A DNA stretch of 64,000 nucleotides from Cycloclasticus sp. (GCA_040743155.1 JBFLJU010000001.1:124001-188000), one strand, 5' to 3'. Counted from the stretch's first letter, positions 42,530 through 51,750 are shown. Notes: a model not told the origin generated them from the letters alone. Translations and numbers: made by a program.

Positions 42530-44154
42530 AATCTGTAGTCGTAATACAGGCTAGGACAAGTTCGAGTCGATTGCCAGCAAAAGTTCTTTTGCCAATCAAA
42601 GGGGTTCCACTGGTGGTGCTTGCGGCAAGGAGAGCTAGTAATACCGGTAAAAAGGTTTTAGTCGTAACATCAAGGGAAAGCAGTGACGATGGCTTATGTG
42701 CAGAGTTAAATCGAAATGGAATTGGTTTTTATAGAGGAAGTCTCGATAATACTTTAGAAAGATTTGTTCGAGCTTTAGATGGTTATGAGGATAAGACGGT
42801 TGTATTAAGATTAACTGCTGATAATGTCATACCAGATGGTGGTTTACTTGATGAGGTGGAAGACTGCTTTCGTTCAAATGATCTTGATTATTTGGTATGC
42901 AATGGAGAAAGATCTGGCTTGCCTTATGGAGTTAGTATAGAAGTTATGAGGTTGAGCTCATTAAGAGATGCGAATGAAAGATCGGTTGAGATGTCGGACC
43001 TAGAGCATGTGACACCTTTCATTAGACGGCGTTTTGGTGAGCGATACTTTGATAAGTATCGTGGGTTAAAAATGGGGGCGTACCGTAGTACCGTCGATAG
43101 TATTGATGATTATTATGATATTCATGAGTTGTTTGAAAAATTTGAATGTCCGGAGGAAGTTAGTTGGCTAGAATTAGTTCAAGAGTTAAAGGTGCAGTCA
43201 AAATATGTATTAGTAACATCGCCGATAAAAAAAATGGTGTTAGGTGGTGCGCAAATAGGACTAAATTACGGAATTAATAATAGTCACGGCAAACCTAGTT
43301 TTAAATCAGCATCTAATCTTGTAATAAAGGCGATTTGCAATGGTGTTGAGTACATTGATACGGCGAGTGCATATGGTGATAGTGAGTCTATACTAGGCAA
43401 GATACTTACCAAGGGCTGGACCTCACGAGTTACAACAATAACAAAACTAACTCCTCTTAATGACTGCCATGAGGGGATGGATGGAGAGCTGGTAAGCACT
43501 TTTGTTAAGGCTAGTGTATATCAGTCATGTTTTCATTTGGGTGTACAAACATTAAGTTGTTTAATGCTTCATCGAGCATCGCATTTAACAAATTGGGGCG
43601 GGATTGTTTGGAAGACACTATTGGAATTACAAGAGGAAGGTGTAGTTAACGCTCTAGGTGTATCAGTGCAAACCCCTGATGAAGTAGAGCTTGTATTAGC
43701 GAATAAAGCAGTCGGCTTTATTCAAATGCCATTTAACCTTTTGGATGACAGGTGGGTAGAAGCGATCAAAAGAATCCAACATAGGAAAAAAGAAAGGAAG
43801 ATAGTAGTACATGTTCGTAGCTCTTTATTGCAGGGGTTATTGGTATCTGAGGATCATAAGTTATGGGAAAGAGCCAATGTTGAGAAACCAAGTCTAGTTA
43901 TCGATTACTTGAAACGCCTAACAGAAGAAACAAAATGCAACTCAATTTTAGAACTGTGTTTAACCTATGTTAGATCGCTGAATTGGGTTGATGGAGTGGT
44001 GGTTGGAATGGAAACAGTTCAACAACTTGAGGAAAATTTAGACTTGTTTTCTAAAAAAGAATTCTCACCTAGGGCAATGGAATTGTTTCAGAAAGAGACG
44101 GTAAGCTTATCGGAAATGACGCTAGATCCTTCCAATTGGAGTCAAAGTGACTGA
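42526..44154 (+). CDS. fusion: SpsF-like cytidylyltransferase (PseF role) + aldo/keto reductase
   Basis: A 542-residue two-domain protein. Residues 1-225 are a nucleotidyltransferase of the SpsF/CMP-sugar synthetase type: VVVIQARTSSSRLPAKVLLPI, YRGSLDNTLERFVRAL, LRLTADNVIPDGGLLDE, SDLEHVTPFIRRRF and TVDSIDDY. This most likely activates pseudaminic-type acid with CTP (PseF role). Residues from about 236 are an aldo/keto reductase with LGGAQIGLNYGI and all four expected catalytic positions visible: Asp in EYIDTASAYG, Tyr in the same motif, Lys in TTITKL and His in LMLHRAS. The start is TTG and overlaps pseC by 4 bp. Frequent AGA/AGG arginine codons set it apart from pseB, pseC and pseI. Confidence 0.9.
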   Translation: MKSVVVIQARTSSSRLPAKVLLPIKGVPLVVLAARRASNTGKKVLVVTSRESSDDGLCAELNRNGIGFYRGSLDNTLERFVRALDGYEDKTVVLRLTADNVIPDGGLLDEVEDCFRSNDLDYLVCNGERSGLPYGVSIEVMRLSSLRDANERSVEMSDLEHVTPFIRRRFGERYFDKYRGLKMGAYRSTVDSIDDYYDIHELFEKFECPEEVSWLELVQELKVQSKYVLVTSPIKKMVLGGAQIGLNYGINNSHGKPSFKSASNLVIKAICNGVEYIDTASAYGDSESILGKILTKGWTSRVTTITKLTPLNDCHEGMDGELVSTFVKASVYQSCFHLGVQTLSCLMLHRASHLTNWGGIVWKTLLELQEEGVVNALGVSVQTPDEVELVLANKAVGFIQMPFNLLDDRWVEAIKRIQHRKKERKIVVHVRSSLLQGLLVSEDHKLWERANVEKPSLVIDYLKRLTEETKCNSILELCLTYVRSLNWVDGVVVGMETVQQLEENLDLFSKKEFSPRAMELFQKETVSLSEMTLDPSNWSQSD

Positions 44155-44938
44155 TATGTTTTCTTTAAGTGGAAAAACTGCATTGATAACTGGCGCATCT
44201 GGGTATTTAGGAAGTGTCATGGCTGAGGGGATGGCTAAAGCTGGAGCCACGGTCTATCTGAACGGTCGGAACAATGAAAATATAAGTGCAATGGTCTCTA
44301 AACTAGTTGAAAAGGGGCTTGATGTTAAATCAGCAGTTTTTGATGTGACTAAGCGAGATGAAATAGAGTTTTTTTTTGATGGTTTTGAAAGTGAATATCT
44401 AGATATAGTTGTTAATAATGCTTACGCAGGAGCGGCGGGCACGGTTGAAACCATATCGGCGGAAGACTATTTATTAAGCTATGACGTTGCAATGATTGCT
44501 ACGCATAACCTTGTTCAAATAGCCTTACCTTATTTGCGATCGGCACAGAAGAAAAATGGTGATGCAAGCGTTATTACAATCGCATCAATGTATGGAGTTG
44601 TCAGCCCAGACTTGAGAATCTACGCTTCAAAGGAAGGGGCAAACCCCCCGATGTATGGAGCGGCAAAGGCAGCTCTAATTCAGTGGACAAAATATGCTGC
44701 CTGTGAGTTTGCAGAGGAAGGGATACGCTTTAACTGTATTTCTCCCGGCGCCTTTCCATCAGAGGGCGTACAAGAGGCAAATAAGCCTTTAGTTTCAAAA
44801 ATTATTAATAAAATCCCTATGGCAAGAGTAGGAGTGCCCAAAGATATTGTTGGCCCTTTAATTTTTTTGGCATCTTCTAGTTCAAGCTATGTCACAGCTA
44901 CTAATTTAATGGTTGATGGTGGCTGGACCGCATGGTGA
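44147..44938 (+). CDS. short-chain dehydrogenase/reductase within the pse cluster
   Basis: A 263-residue classical SDR. It has the cofactor loop ALITGASGYLGSVMAEGMAKAGA, NNAYAG, the catalytic serine in VITIASMYGVV, the YxxxK pair in MYGAAKAALIQW, and the C-terminal VTATNLMVDGGWTAW typical of FabG-like SDRs. The start is GTG with a GGAG site 5 bp upstream, overlapping the fusion gene by 8 bp; an ATG at 44156 is an alternative. It is not part of the standard six-enzyme pseudaminic pathway, so it probably reduces or oxidises a related sugar intermediate together with the AKR domain upstream. Confidence 0.9.
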   Translation: MTDMFSLSGKTALITGASGYLGSVMAEGMAKAGATVYLNGRNNENISAMVSKLVEKGLDVKSAVFDVTKRDEIEFFFDGFESEYLDIVVNNAYAGAAGTVETISAEDYLLSYDVAMIATHNLVQIALPYLRSAQKKNGDASVITIASMYGVVSPDLRIYASKEGANPPMYGAAKAALIQWTKYAACEFAEEGIRFNCISPGAFPSEGVQEANKPLVSKIINKIPMARVGVPKDIVGPLIFLASSSSSYVTATNLMVDGGWTAW

Positions 44939-46017
44939 AGAGCGTTATTATTCGTGCAGATGCCTCCCTTCAAATGGGCACAGGGCATATTATGCGCTGT
45001 CTCACACTGGCTGAGGCATTAAAAAAGCAAGCTGTAGAGATTGAGTTTATATGCCGAGCGCATGCTGGGAATTTGATTGAACGCATCAAACGGCAAGGTT
45101 TCAAAATACACGTTTTACCGCTAAGTCAGAATACTGTAATAGACGACGGTTTATATGGCTCGAAATGGTTGGGCAGTACTCAGCAAGAAGATGCGGAATT
45201 ATGCCTACCCATACTGAAAAAAATAAAACCTGACTGGTTGATAGTCGATCACTACTCATTGGATCAAACATGGCAAAACCTATTAGCAGAGTGCTTTTCT
45301 AAGCTGATGGTTATTGATGACCTTGCTAATAGAAAGCATCAATGTGATGTTTTGTTAGACCAAACCTATGGCAGAAAAGAAAGTGACTATGTTGGTCTGG
45401 TGCCTAAACGTTCACAACGGTTACTCGGTTCTGAATATGCTCTATTACGACCAGAGTTTGCCGAGTGGCGAGAGTACAGTTTACAACGACGCATAAAGCC
45501 AAGTTTCAAAAAGCTATTAATAACCATGGGTGGAGTTGATCTAAATAATGTGACGGGTGAATTACTTGAAGTGTTAAAAGACGGTTCCCTTTCTAAAGAA
45601 TTAGAAATTAATATCGTGATGGGTGCAACTGCGCCACACCTTAAGAGTGTGCAGCAGCAGGCAGGATTATTGGCTTATAAAACAAATGTGATGGTTAATG
45701 TTAGTAATATGGCTGAGATGATGGCAAATGCAGACTTAGCCATTGGCGCAGCCGGGGCAACGACTTGGGAAAGGTGTTGTTTGGGCTTGCCGACAATACA
45801 AATTATTTTGGCAGAAAACCAAAGAGTAGCGGCAGCTAATTTAGCTAGTCACGGAGCCGTTTTAACTTTAAATAAGGATGGCCTAGTTAATTTACAAAAT
45901 ATTTTTTTTGAAATAGAAATTAAAAAAATTAGACTAGAGACAGTAAGTAAAAATGCAGGAAAAATAACTTATGGAAATGGTAGTACCATTGTTGTTAGAA
46001 AACTTACCCAAAAGTAG
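44932..46017 (+). CDS. pseG: UDP-2,4-diacetamido-2,4,6-trideoxy-beta-L-altropyranose hydrolase, PseG
   Basis: A 361-residue GT-B-fold hydrolase that releases UDP from the fully acetylated sugar. The hallmark is the N-terminal IRADASLQMGTGHIMRCLTLAEALKK, with the glycine-rich loop and histidine used in catalysis. WLIVDHYSLD, VIDDLANRKHQCDVLLDQTYG and the GAAGATTWERCCLGLPTIQI donor-binding region follow. It overlaps the SDR gene by 7 bp and is followed by pseH. Confidence 0.95.
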   Translation: MVKSVIIRADASLQMGTGHIMRCLTLAEALKKQAVEIEFICRAHAGNLIERIKRQGFKIHVLPLSQNTVIDDGLYGSKWLGSTQQEDAELCLPILKKIKPDWLIVDHYSLDQTWQNLLAECFSKLMVIDDLANRKHQCDVLLDQTYGRKESDYVGLVPKRSQRLLGSEYALLRPEFAEWREYSLQRRIKPSFKKLLITMGGVDLNNVTGELLEVLKDGSLSKELEINIVMGATAPHLKSVQQQAGLLAYKTNVMVNVSNMAEMMANADLAIGAAGATTWERCCLGLPTIQIILAENQRVAAANLASHGAVLTLNKDGLVNLQNIFFEIEIKKIRLETVSKNAGKITYGNGSTIVVRKLTQK

Positions 46018-46026
46018 AATAAAATT

Positions 46027-46578
46027 ATGAAAAATATCGGCAAGTTGCGTGAGATTAAAATGGAAGAACTAAGCTTGATTCTTTCATGGAGGAATGCCCC
46101 AAGGGTTAGAGAGAATATGTATACGCGGCATGAAATCAGCTTAGATGAGCACCAAGCTTGGTGGGCATCAGTGAGTGAAAATAGTGAGCAAAAATATTTT
46201 ATGTATGAACTTGATGACGTGGCTCTAGGCGTGGTTGGGTTTAGTGGAATAGATTTAAAGAGCCAGAATGCCTCATGGGCTTTCTATGCTTCACCAGATG
46301 CACCGAAAGGGACCGGAAGCAAGATGGAGTTTCTTGCGTTAAATTATGCTTTTCATGAATTAGCTTTGCATAAACTCTGTTGTGAAGTGTTAGCTTTTAA
46401 TGAGGCTGTTATAAAGTTACATAAAAAATTTGGATTTCATGAGGAAGGTATTTTACGAGAGCACCATAAGGTTGATGAGGCATTTATTGATATTCATACA
46501 TTAGGGATCTTATCGACAGAATGGGATGAAAGAAGGAAGGTCATGAAAGATCAGTTGAATAAATTCTTACAAAAATAA
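46027..46578 (+). CDS. pseH: UDP-sugar N-acetyltransferase, PseH
   Basis: A 183-residue GNAT-fold acetyltransferase. It has LSLILSWRNAPRVRENMYTRHEIS, typical of PseH, then HQAWWASV, the acetyl-CoA binding stretch GTGSKMEFLALNYAFHEL, LHKLCCEVLAFNEAVIKLHKKFGF and a C-terminal region like other PseH proteins. It acetylates the 4-amino group of the PseC product using acetyl-CoA. It sits 9 bp after pseG and 3 bp before pseI. Confidence 0.93.
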   Translation: MKNIGKLREIKMEELSLILSWRNAPRVRENMYTRHEISLDEHQAWWASVSENSEQKYFMYELDDVALGVVGFSGIDLKSQNASWAFYASPDAPKGTGSKMEFLALNYAFHELALHKLCCEVLAFNEAVIKLHKKFGFHEEGILREHHKVDEAFIDIHTLGILSTEWDERRKVMKDQLNKFLQK

Positions 46579-46581
46579 AGG

Positions 46582-47634
46582 ATGAATGTGTCCATTAAAA
46601 TTTCTGGGCGGACAATCAGTAGTGATACGCCGCCTTATATCATTGCCGAAATGTCGGCTAACCATAATGGTGATATAAACAATGCCTTCAAAATAATTGA
46701 AATGGCGAAAAGCTCTGGCGCTGATGCTGTAAAGCTCCAGACCTATAAACCCGATACCATCACCTTCGATAGTCGTGAGCCAGAGTTTATGATTGAAGGG
46801 GGCTTGTGGGATGGGCAGAGCCTGTATGAATTATATCAGGGCGCCTATATGCCTTGGGACTGGCATAAGCCACTTTTTGACTATGCAGCAAAACTCGGCA
46901 TTACTATTTTTAGCTCACCTTTCGATAATACCGCGGTGGATTTACTTGAAGACTTGAATACACCCGCCTACAAAATAGCCTCTTTTGAAGCGGTAGATTT
47001 ACCACTAATAAAATATGTAGCCAGTACGGGTAAGCCAATGATTATTTCAACCGGCATGGCCGATGTAGAAGAAATAGCCGAAGCTATTCAGGCGGCTAAA
47101 GATGGCGGCTGTAAAGAGCTAGCTATTTTGCATTGTGTAAGTGGCTACCCGGCGCCAGCAGAAGATTACAATTTGAAAACCATGGCTGATATGCAACAAC
47201 GATTTGGACTGGTCACGGGCTTATCTGATCATACGCTAGATAATACAACGGCTATTACCAGCGTAGCGCTTGGCGCATCTATTATAGAAAAGCATGTGAC
47301 ATTGGATCGAAGTGCTGGTGGGCCAGATGATAGTTTTTCCTTGGAAGCTTCTGAATTAACCGCTTTATGCAACGGCGCTAAAACAGCTTGGCAGGCATTA
47401 GGAAAGATTGATTACGGTCGAAAATCCAGTGAAGAAGGTAATGTTAAGTTTCGTCGGTCGTTGTATTTTGTTAAAGATATGAAGGCTGGTGAGGTGATTA
47501 CAAAAGAACATGTGAAAAGTATTCGGCCTGGTTTCGGTTTAGCTCCAAAGTTTTATGAATCACTGCTTGGTCAAACGGTTAACGAAAATATCCAACAAGG
47601 TACGGCTGTTAGTTGGAAGCTTTTGAGAAAATAA
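46582..47634 (+). CDS. pseI: pseudaminic acid synthase, PseI (NeuB family)
   Basis: A 350-residue NeuB-family enzyme that condenses the altrose derivative with phosphoenolpyruvate. The TIM barrel shows YIIAEMSANHNGDINNAFKIIE, GADAVKLQTYKPDTITFD, FSSPFDNTAVDLLEDL, YKIASFEAVDLPLIKYVA, ISTGMAD and HCVSGYPAP. A C-terminal SAF (antifreeze-like) domain runs from about residue 290 (FRRSLYFVKDMKAGEVITKE). The metal-binding HVTLDRSAGGPDDSFS is present and favours PseI over sialic-acid synthase. Confidence 0.96.
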   Translation: MNVSIKISGRTISSDTPPYIIAEMSANHNGDINNAFKIIEMAKSSGADAVKLQTYKPDTITFDSREPEFMIEGGLWDGQSLYELYQGAYMPWDWHKPLFDYAAKLGITIFSSPFDNTAVDLLEDLNTPAYKIASFEAVDLPLIKYVASTGKPMIISTGMADVEEIAEAIQAAKDGGCKELAILHCVSGYPAPAEDYNLKTMADMQQRFGLVTGLSDHTLDNTTAITSVALGASIIEKHVTLDRSAGGPDDSFSLEASELTALCNGAKTAWQALGKIDYGRKSSEEGNVKFRRSLYFVKDMKAGEVITKEHVKSIRPGFGLAPKFYESLLGQTVNENIQQGTAVSWKLLRK

Positions 47635-47638
47635 GCTG

Positions 47639-48736
47639 ATGACAAAGAATAAAATCTGTTTTTTCTCTCAGATGTATCAAGCGATTCCTTCACTAGTGGC
47701 CATTCAGCGTGAGCTAGGTGGGACGTTTGTTTGTGGAAGAGGAAGTACGAAACGTTATTTCAGAAAAGAATATCCAGAACTAGGCTTTGCGCGTTTTAGT
47801 AAACGCTTGAAGCGATTTAGTGCCGGTCACAAAGCAATGTTAAGCGCAGATTGTATTGTGACAGGTTCACCTTATAAGTCACTGCTGTCCCCATACTCGG
47901 CAAGAAAAATGATGGTTTTTCATGGGACGTATGCCGGCTTGACGGCACAAGCATTACAAGGGCTAAAGCATTTTGATCACCTTTTCTTAATTGGTGACAG
48001 AATGGAAAGAATGCTATTAAGGCTGTTAAAAGGAGAAGAGATTAACTACTCAAAGACAGGCTTTATTCCTTTCTGCCATTTTCCTGAAAAGACGGTACAA
48101 AACCGTCAGGCGATAGTAGAAGAAATGGGCTTGGATCCATCACTAAAGACAATTGTTTATTGTCCTAGCCGTCGAGGGGTTGGCTCTTGGGATTTGTGTG
48201 CGGAACAGTTGATACGAGAAATTTCGGGTGAGTATAATTTAGTTTTAAGACCACACCCAAGCCAATCTATGAACTTGAGGTGGCATGAGAAATCGTCCAT
48301 GAGAGCCATACAGCTTGCTGCAAAGCAGAGAGGGAATGCTCTGGTAGATTTGGTTGATATTGCATTGCCAAACCTGTTAATGGTGGCAGATTTATTTATT
48401 TCAGACTCAAATTCACCCAGTGAAGAGGCGCTTTTTTATAATACACCTCAGTTATTAACGGGGTTGGGTAATAGCGCATATGAAAAAATTGAAGTTAGCC
48501 TTGTTCAGCGGGGTATGCCTGAAGAAGATATTATGGAAGTACTACAAGTTTTTGATTGTGGGACGGTTTATAGCCAAGCAGGGTATGCAAATTGGCAGGA
48601 GGCAGTGAGCGATGCTTTCTTGAATGAAGCTAACTATACAGAAAATCGTGAAGCTTGTTTTTCTTCCATTTTTGGTCAGCGAGACAGAAATGCAGGGCAT
48701 CGAGTTGCTGAGATTCTGAGCTCAGAGTATTTGTGA
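47639..48736 (+). CDS. GT-B-like (TagB/SpsB type) transferase, possible pseudaminyltransferase
   Basis: A 365-residue soluble protein. The second half resembles CDP-glycerol glycerophosphotransferases and epimerase-fold transferases: VYCPSRRG, YNLVLRPHPSQSMNL, LMVADLFISDSNSPSEEALFYNTPQLL. The conserved D-S-x(3)-E-E motif should bind the nucleotide-sugar or its phosphates. The first half has VTGSPYKSLLSPYSARKMMVFHGTYAG. Its place immediately after pseI (4 bp) makes a transferase for CMP-pseudaminic-type sugar plausible. That function is inferred from context only. Confidence 0.7.
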   Translation: MTKNKICFFSQMYQAIPSLVAIQRELGGTFVCGRGSTKRYFRKEYPELGFARFSKRLKRFSAGHKAMLSADCIVTGSPYKSLLSPYSARKMMVFHGTYAGLTAQALQGLKHFDHLFLIGDRMERMLLRLLKGEEINYSKTGFIPFCHFPEKTVQNRQAIVEEMGLDPSLKTIVYCPSRRGVGSWDLCAEQLIREISGEYNLVLRPHPSQSMNLRWHEKSSMRAIQLAAKQRGNALVDLVDIALPNLLMVADLFISDSNSPSEEALFYNTPQLLTGLGNSAYEKIEVSLVQRGMPEEDIMEVLQVFDCGTVYSQAGYANWQEAVSDAFLNEANYTENREACFSSIFGQRDRNAGHRVAEILSSEYL

Positions 48737-48739
48737 CAT

Positions 48740-49843
48740 TTAATGTAGCTTCTCTTTAATAAGTGTCAGCCACTTTTCTTTATAAATAGGCTCATCAAAT
48801 TGTTTGATCAATCGTTTGTAGAGCGCATTGCCTTTTTGTTGTCTTTCCTCAAGCGTTAATTTGGCGTGCTCAAGCATTGCATTGGAGAGTGCCTGAGGGT
48901 AGCCCTTAGGTGGAAGTAACTCACCAAGCCCCCCTAGTACGTAAGGTATCCCCCCAGTATGGGATGCGATAATGGGAAGCTTTGCTCCCATCGCCTCAAG
49001 AAGAACCATGCCAAAGCCTTCTTTTAATGATGGTAAAACAAAAACATCAAATGCTTTTATATATTGTGATGCATTAACTATCGCTCCAGTTAATGTAATG
49101 CTTTTTTGAATATCTCGGTTAGCTAAATAAGCTTCAATTTCTTGGCGAGAGCGGCCTTCCCCAATAATAACTAGATGAGTATTGGGGTGTTTTTGATGAA
49201 CTATTTCAAAGGCTTTAATTAGGTGAAGATGACCTTTTAATGGGCTAAGGCGGCCAATGGTTCCAAATATAAATGCTTGTTGACTAAGTTTGAGAGAATC
49301 GCGGCTTTGCTGTTTTGTTTTTAGAGTTTGGGTTAAGGCATTAACGTTAATGGCGTTATTAATGGTAATAACGTGATCATTTGCTAAATTTGGCTTTACT
49401 CGAAGAAGGTAGTTTGCCACAGAGTCGGAGATAGCAACAAATCGCCAATCCTTAGACCAAAATAAGCTCAATAATAAACGCCTATAATATCGAGAGAAGT
49501 CATCAAAACCATGTATGACAGAAAAACACTTGGGCACTTTTAAAAAAAGATTAAGAATTAATAGTAGGTATAACGGTTTGAAACGGTGGGTAATGATGAC
49601 ATCAAACTGCTCATCACGGCAGTACTTGAATATCTGCCAAAGTACTTTTAGTCTGATCTTTTTGGTTGCTTTTCTATCGAAGTTGAACAGTTTGGTTTTA
49701 GAAGAGGCCTGCCTGTTATCGGTGGGATTTAGGTAAGCTGTGATGACCTCAAAGTCCTCATTTGGAAAGCTACTCTCTATTGATTCGGCAAGCTGCTGTA
49801 CGCCAAGAGCGTCCGATGGGAGTATTTGTAATATTTTTATCAT
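48740..49843 (-). CDS. family 4-like glycosyltransferase
   Basis: A GT-B glycosyltransferase of about 367 residues. Its N-terminus is IKILQILPSDALGVQQLA and it has CFSVIHGFDDFSR. The C-terminal GT4 domain shows IFGTIGRLSPLKGHLHLIKAFEIV, LVIIGEGRSRQEIE, ITLTGAI, and VLPSLKEGFGMVLLEAMGAKLPIIAS with the E-x7-E donor motif. The ATG at 49843 has a good AAGGA site; upstream starts would run into msbA. It probably adds a sugar to LPS core or O-chain. It is co-directional with msbA (40 bp gap) and convergent with the pse operon (3 bp gap). Confidence 0.88.
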   Translation of the reverse strand: MIKILQILPSDALGVQQLAESIESSFPNEDFEVITAYLNPTDNRQASSKTKLFNFDRKATKKIRLKVLWQIFKYCRDEQFDVIITHRFKPLYLLLILNLFLKVPKCFSVIHGFDDFSRYYRRLLLSLFWSKDWRFVAISDSVANYLLRVKPNLANDHVITINNAINVNALTQTLKTKQQSRDSLKLSQQAFIFGTIGRLSPLKGHLHLIKAFEIVHQKHPNTHLVIIGEGRSRQEIEAYLANRDIQKSITLTGAIVNASQYIKAFDVFVLPSLKEGFGMVLLEAMGAKLPIIASHTGGIPYVLGGLGELLPPKGYPQALSNAMLEHAKLTLEERQQKGNALYKRLIKQFDEPIYKEKWLTLIKEKLH

Positions 49844-49883
49844 GTCCTTATTGATTTTGCTTATTGCTTCGAAGTAAGTAGAG

Positions 49884-51635
49884 TTAGCTTCCTTTGAACT
49901 GCGTGTTATGTAAATTGGAGTAGAGCCCATTTTTTGATAATAAACTTTGGTGCGCTCCAGACTCCACTATTTCACCATTTTCCATAACAAGTATCGTGTC
50001 GGCATTTTCAATAGTCGATAGCCTGTGAGCAATGACTAAGGTGGTTCTATCCTTCATGGCTGTTTCTAGTGCTTTCTGTATTTTTCGTTCAGACTCGGTG
50101 TCCAAGGCAGATGTTGCTTCATCTAAAATAAGAATGGGGGCGTCTTTCAACAGTGCTCTTGCGATTGCCAGTCGCTGTCTTTGTCCGCCAGAAAGTTTTA
50201 AGCCATTTTCGCCAATCAGAGTGTCGAGCCCTTCTGGTAATTGCTCGATAAACTCCATTGCGTGCGCTTTAGTCGCGGCGTTAATAACGTCCTCTCTAGA
50301 GAAAATGCCGAGTGAGCCGTAGGCAATATTGTGTTCGATAGTGTCGTTAAATAGGGTGACGTGTTGTGTAACTAGAGCGATTTGAGTTCTTAAGTTAGAC
50401 AGCTCGTAATCGTTAATTTCAACATTGTCGAGTAAGATGTCGCCGCTTTGGTGGTCGTAAAAACGTGGAATAAGGTTGGCGAGCGTTGTTTTGCCGCTTC
50501 CTGAATGGCCAACTATAGCGACAGTTTTACCTGCTTCAAGTTTAAAAGAAATGTCATTAAGAACTTGCTTTTCATCACTCCCATAAGAGTAGTTCAGGTT
50601 TTTAAATTCAAGCTGGCCTTTAACTCGTTGAGATGTATGGGTGCCGGTGTTTTTTTCAATATTTTCGTCTAAAACGTTAAAAATGCTTTCTGCTGCTGCG
50701 ATGCCCTTTTGAATAGTGGAGTTGACTTCACTGAGTTGGCGAATAGGTTTGGGGATGAGACCCGCAGCCGTAATGTAAGCAATAAATTCGCCAGTGGTTG
50801 AATCAGCCATTAGTAGTAAGGAAAGAAAGATAAGTACACCAAGGGCAAGGCTAACGATTAGCTGTAATAAAGGTGTTTGGATGGCAGAAGTTTTCACCAT
50901 GCGCATGGATTGTTGAAAACTGTATTTGCTGGCGTTATGGAAGCGTTCTTGTTCATAAGGCTCGCCACCAAAACTTTTAACCACGCGGTTGCCAATAACC
51001 ATTTCAGAAGATACGTGGGTGAGGTCGCCCATTGAGGTTTGTATTTTCTTGCTAATGCTGCGGAACCGCTGTGTGGCGACTTTAACGACCATGCCAATAA
51101 GTGGGGCGATGGCAATAAAGATGAGTGACAATTTCCAGTTCATATAGAACAGGTAACCAAACAAGCCAATAACGGTTAACCCCTCGCGCGCAACGATTTT
51201 AACAGCATCAGTGGCCGCCCCTGTCACTTGTTGGACGTTATAGGTGATGCGAGATATTAGGTGCCCCGAGTTGTTGTTATCAAAGAAGTGGCTAGGTAAT
51301 AACGTGTAGCGATCAAATAGTTGGCAGCGTAAGGTATGGACAATTTTATTTGAGACAAGCGCGATAAAATAACTGCCAAGAAAAGACCCGATGCCGCGTA
51401 CAAAAACTATGGCAACTGACGCGATAGGAATCCAATAAATAGCATCGCGTTGTTCATCATTTAAAGCATCGACCATGTATTTCATCAAGGCAGCAAACAT
51501 GGGTTGGGTGGATGCGAAAATTAAAAACCCAACTAAGCTAAGGCTAAATATTTTCCAATGTGGCTTAACGTAGTCTAAAAGCCTGAAATATATGTTGATG
51601 CTAGACGGCGAGTCGTTTTTGTTTGGTTTTGACAA
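49884..51635 (-). CDS. msbA: lipid A export ABC transporter MsbA
   Basis: A 583-residue ABC exporter half-transporter. An N-terminal six-helix TMD spans about residues 20-310 (YFRLLDYVKPHWKIFSLSL, FDNNNSGHLISRITYNVQQVTGA). The C-terminal ATPase has Walker A VGHSGSGKTTLAN, signature LSGGQRQRLAIARALLKDAPILILDEATSALD, and H-loop VIAHRLSTIENAD. MsbA flips lipid A-core across the inner membrane, and its place among LPS core genes supports this over other exporters. It is divergent from waaG across 115 bp. Confidence 0.93.
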   Translation of the reverse strand: MSKPNKNDSPSSINIYFRLLDYVKPHWKIFSLSLVGFLIFASTQPMFAALMKYMVDALNDEQRDAIYWIPIASVAIVFVRGIGSFLGSYFIALVSNKIVHTLRCQLFDRYTLLPSHFFDNNNSGHLISRITYNVQQVTGAATDAVKIVAREGLTVIGLFGYLFYMNWKLSLIFIAIAPLIGMVVKVATQRFRSISKKIQTSMGDLTHVSSEMVIGNRVVKSFGGEPYEQERFHNASKYSFQQSMRMVKTSAIQTPLLQLIVSLALGVLIFLSLLLMADSTTGEFIAYITAAGLIPKPIRQLSEVNSTIQKGIAAAESIFNVLDENIEKNTGTHTSQRVKGQLEFKNLNYSYGSDEKQVLNDISFKLEAGKTVAIVGHSGSGKTTLANLIPRFYDHQSGDILLDNVEINDYELSNLRTQIALVTQHVTLFNDTIEHNIAYGSLGIFSREDVINAATKAHAMEFIEQLPEGLDTLIGENGLKLSGGQRQRLAIARALLKDAPILILDEATSALDTESERKIQKALETAMKDRTTLVIAHRLSTIENADTILVMENGEIVESGAHQSLLSKNGLYSNLHNTQFKGS

Positions 51636-51750
51636 GTTGCGTTATTCAAAATAAGGGACTTTTATTTTAACTTAAACTAGCGATATTAAGTGGGCAGAAT
51701 AGAGGTAAAATAATCAATAATTTACCTGTCTGATTAGTAGCTTTACGATT

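Noticed and set aside
44147-44155. Possible frameshift between the fusion gene and the SDR
   Set aside because: Both domains have complete ends; the 8-bp overlap with a GTG start and GGAG site is ordinary translational coupling.
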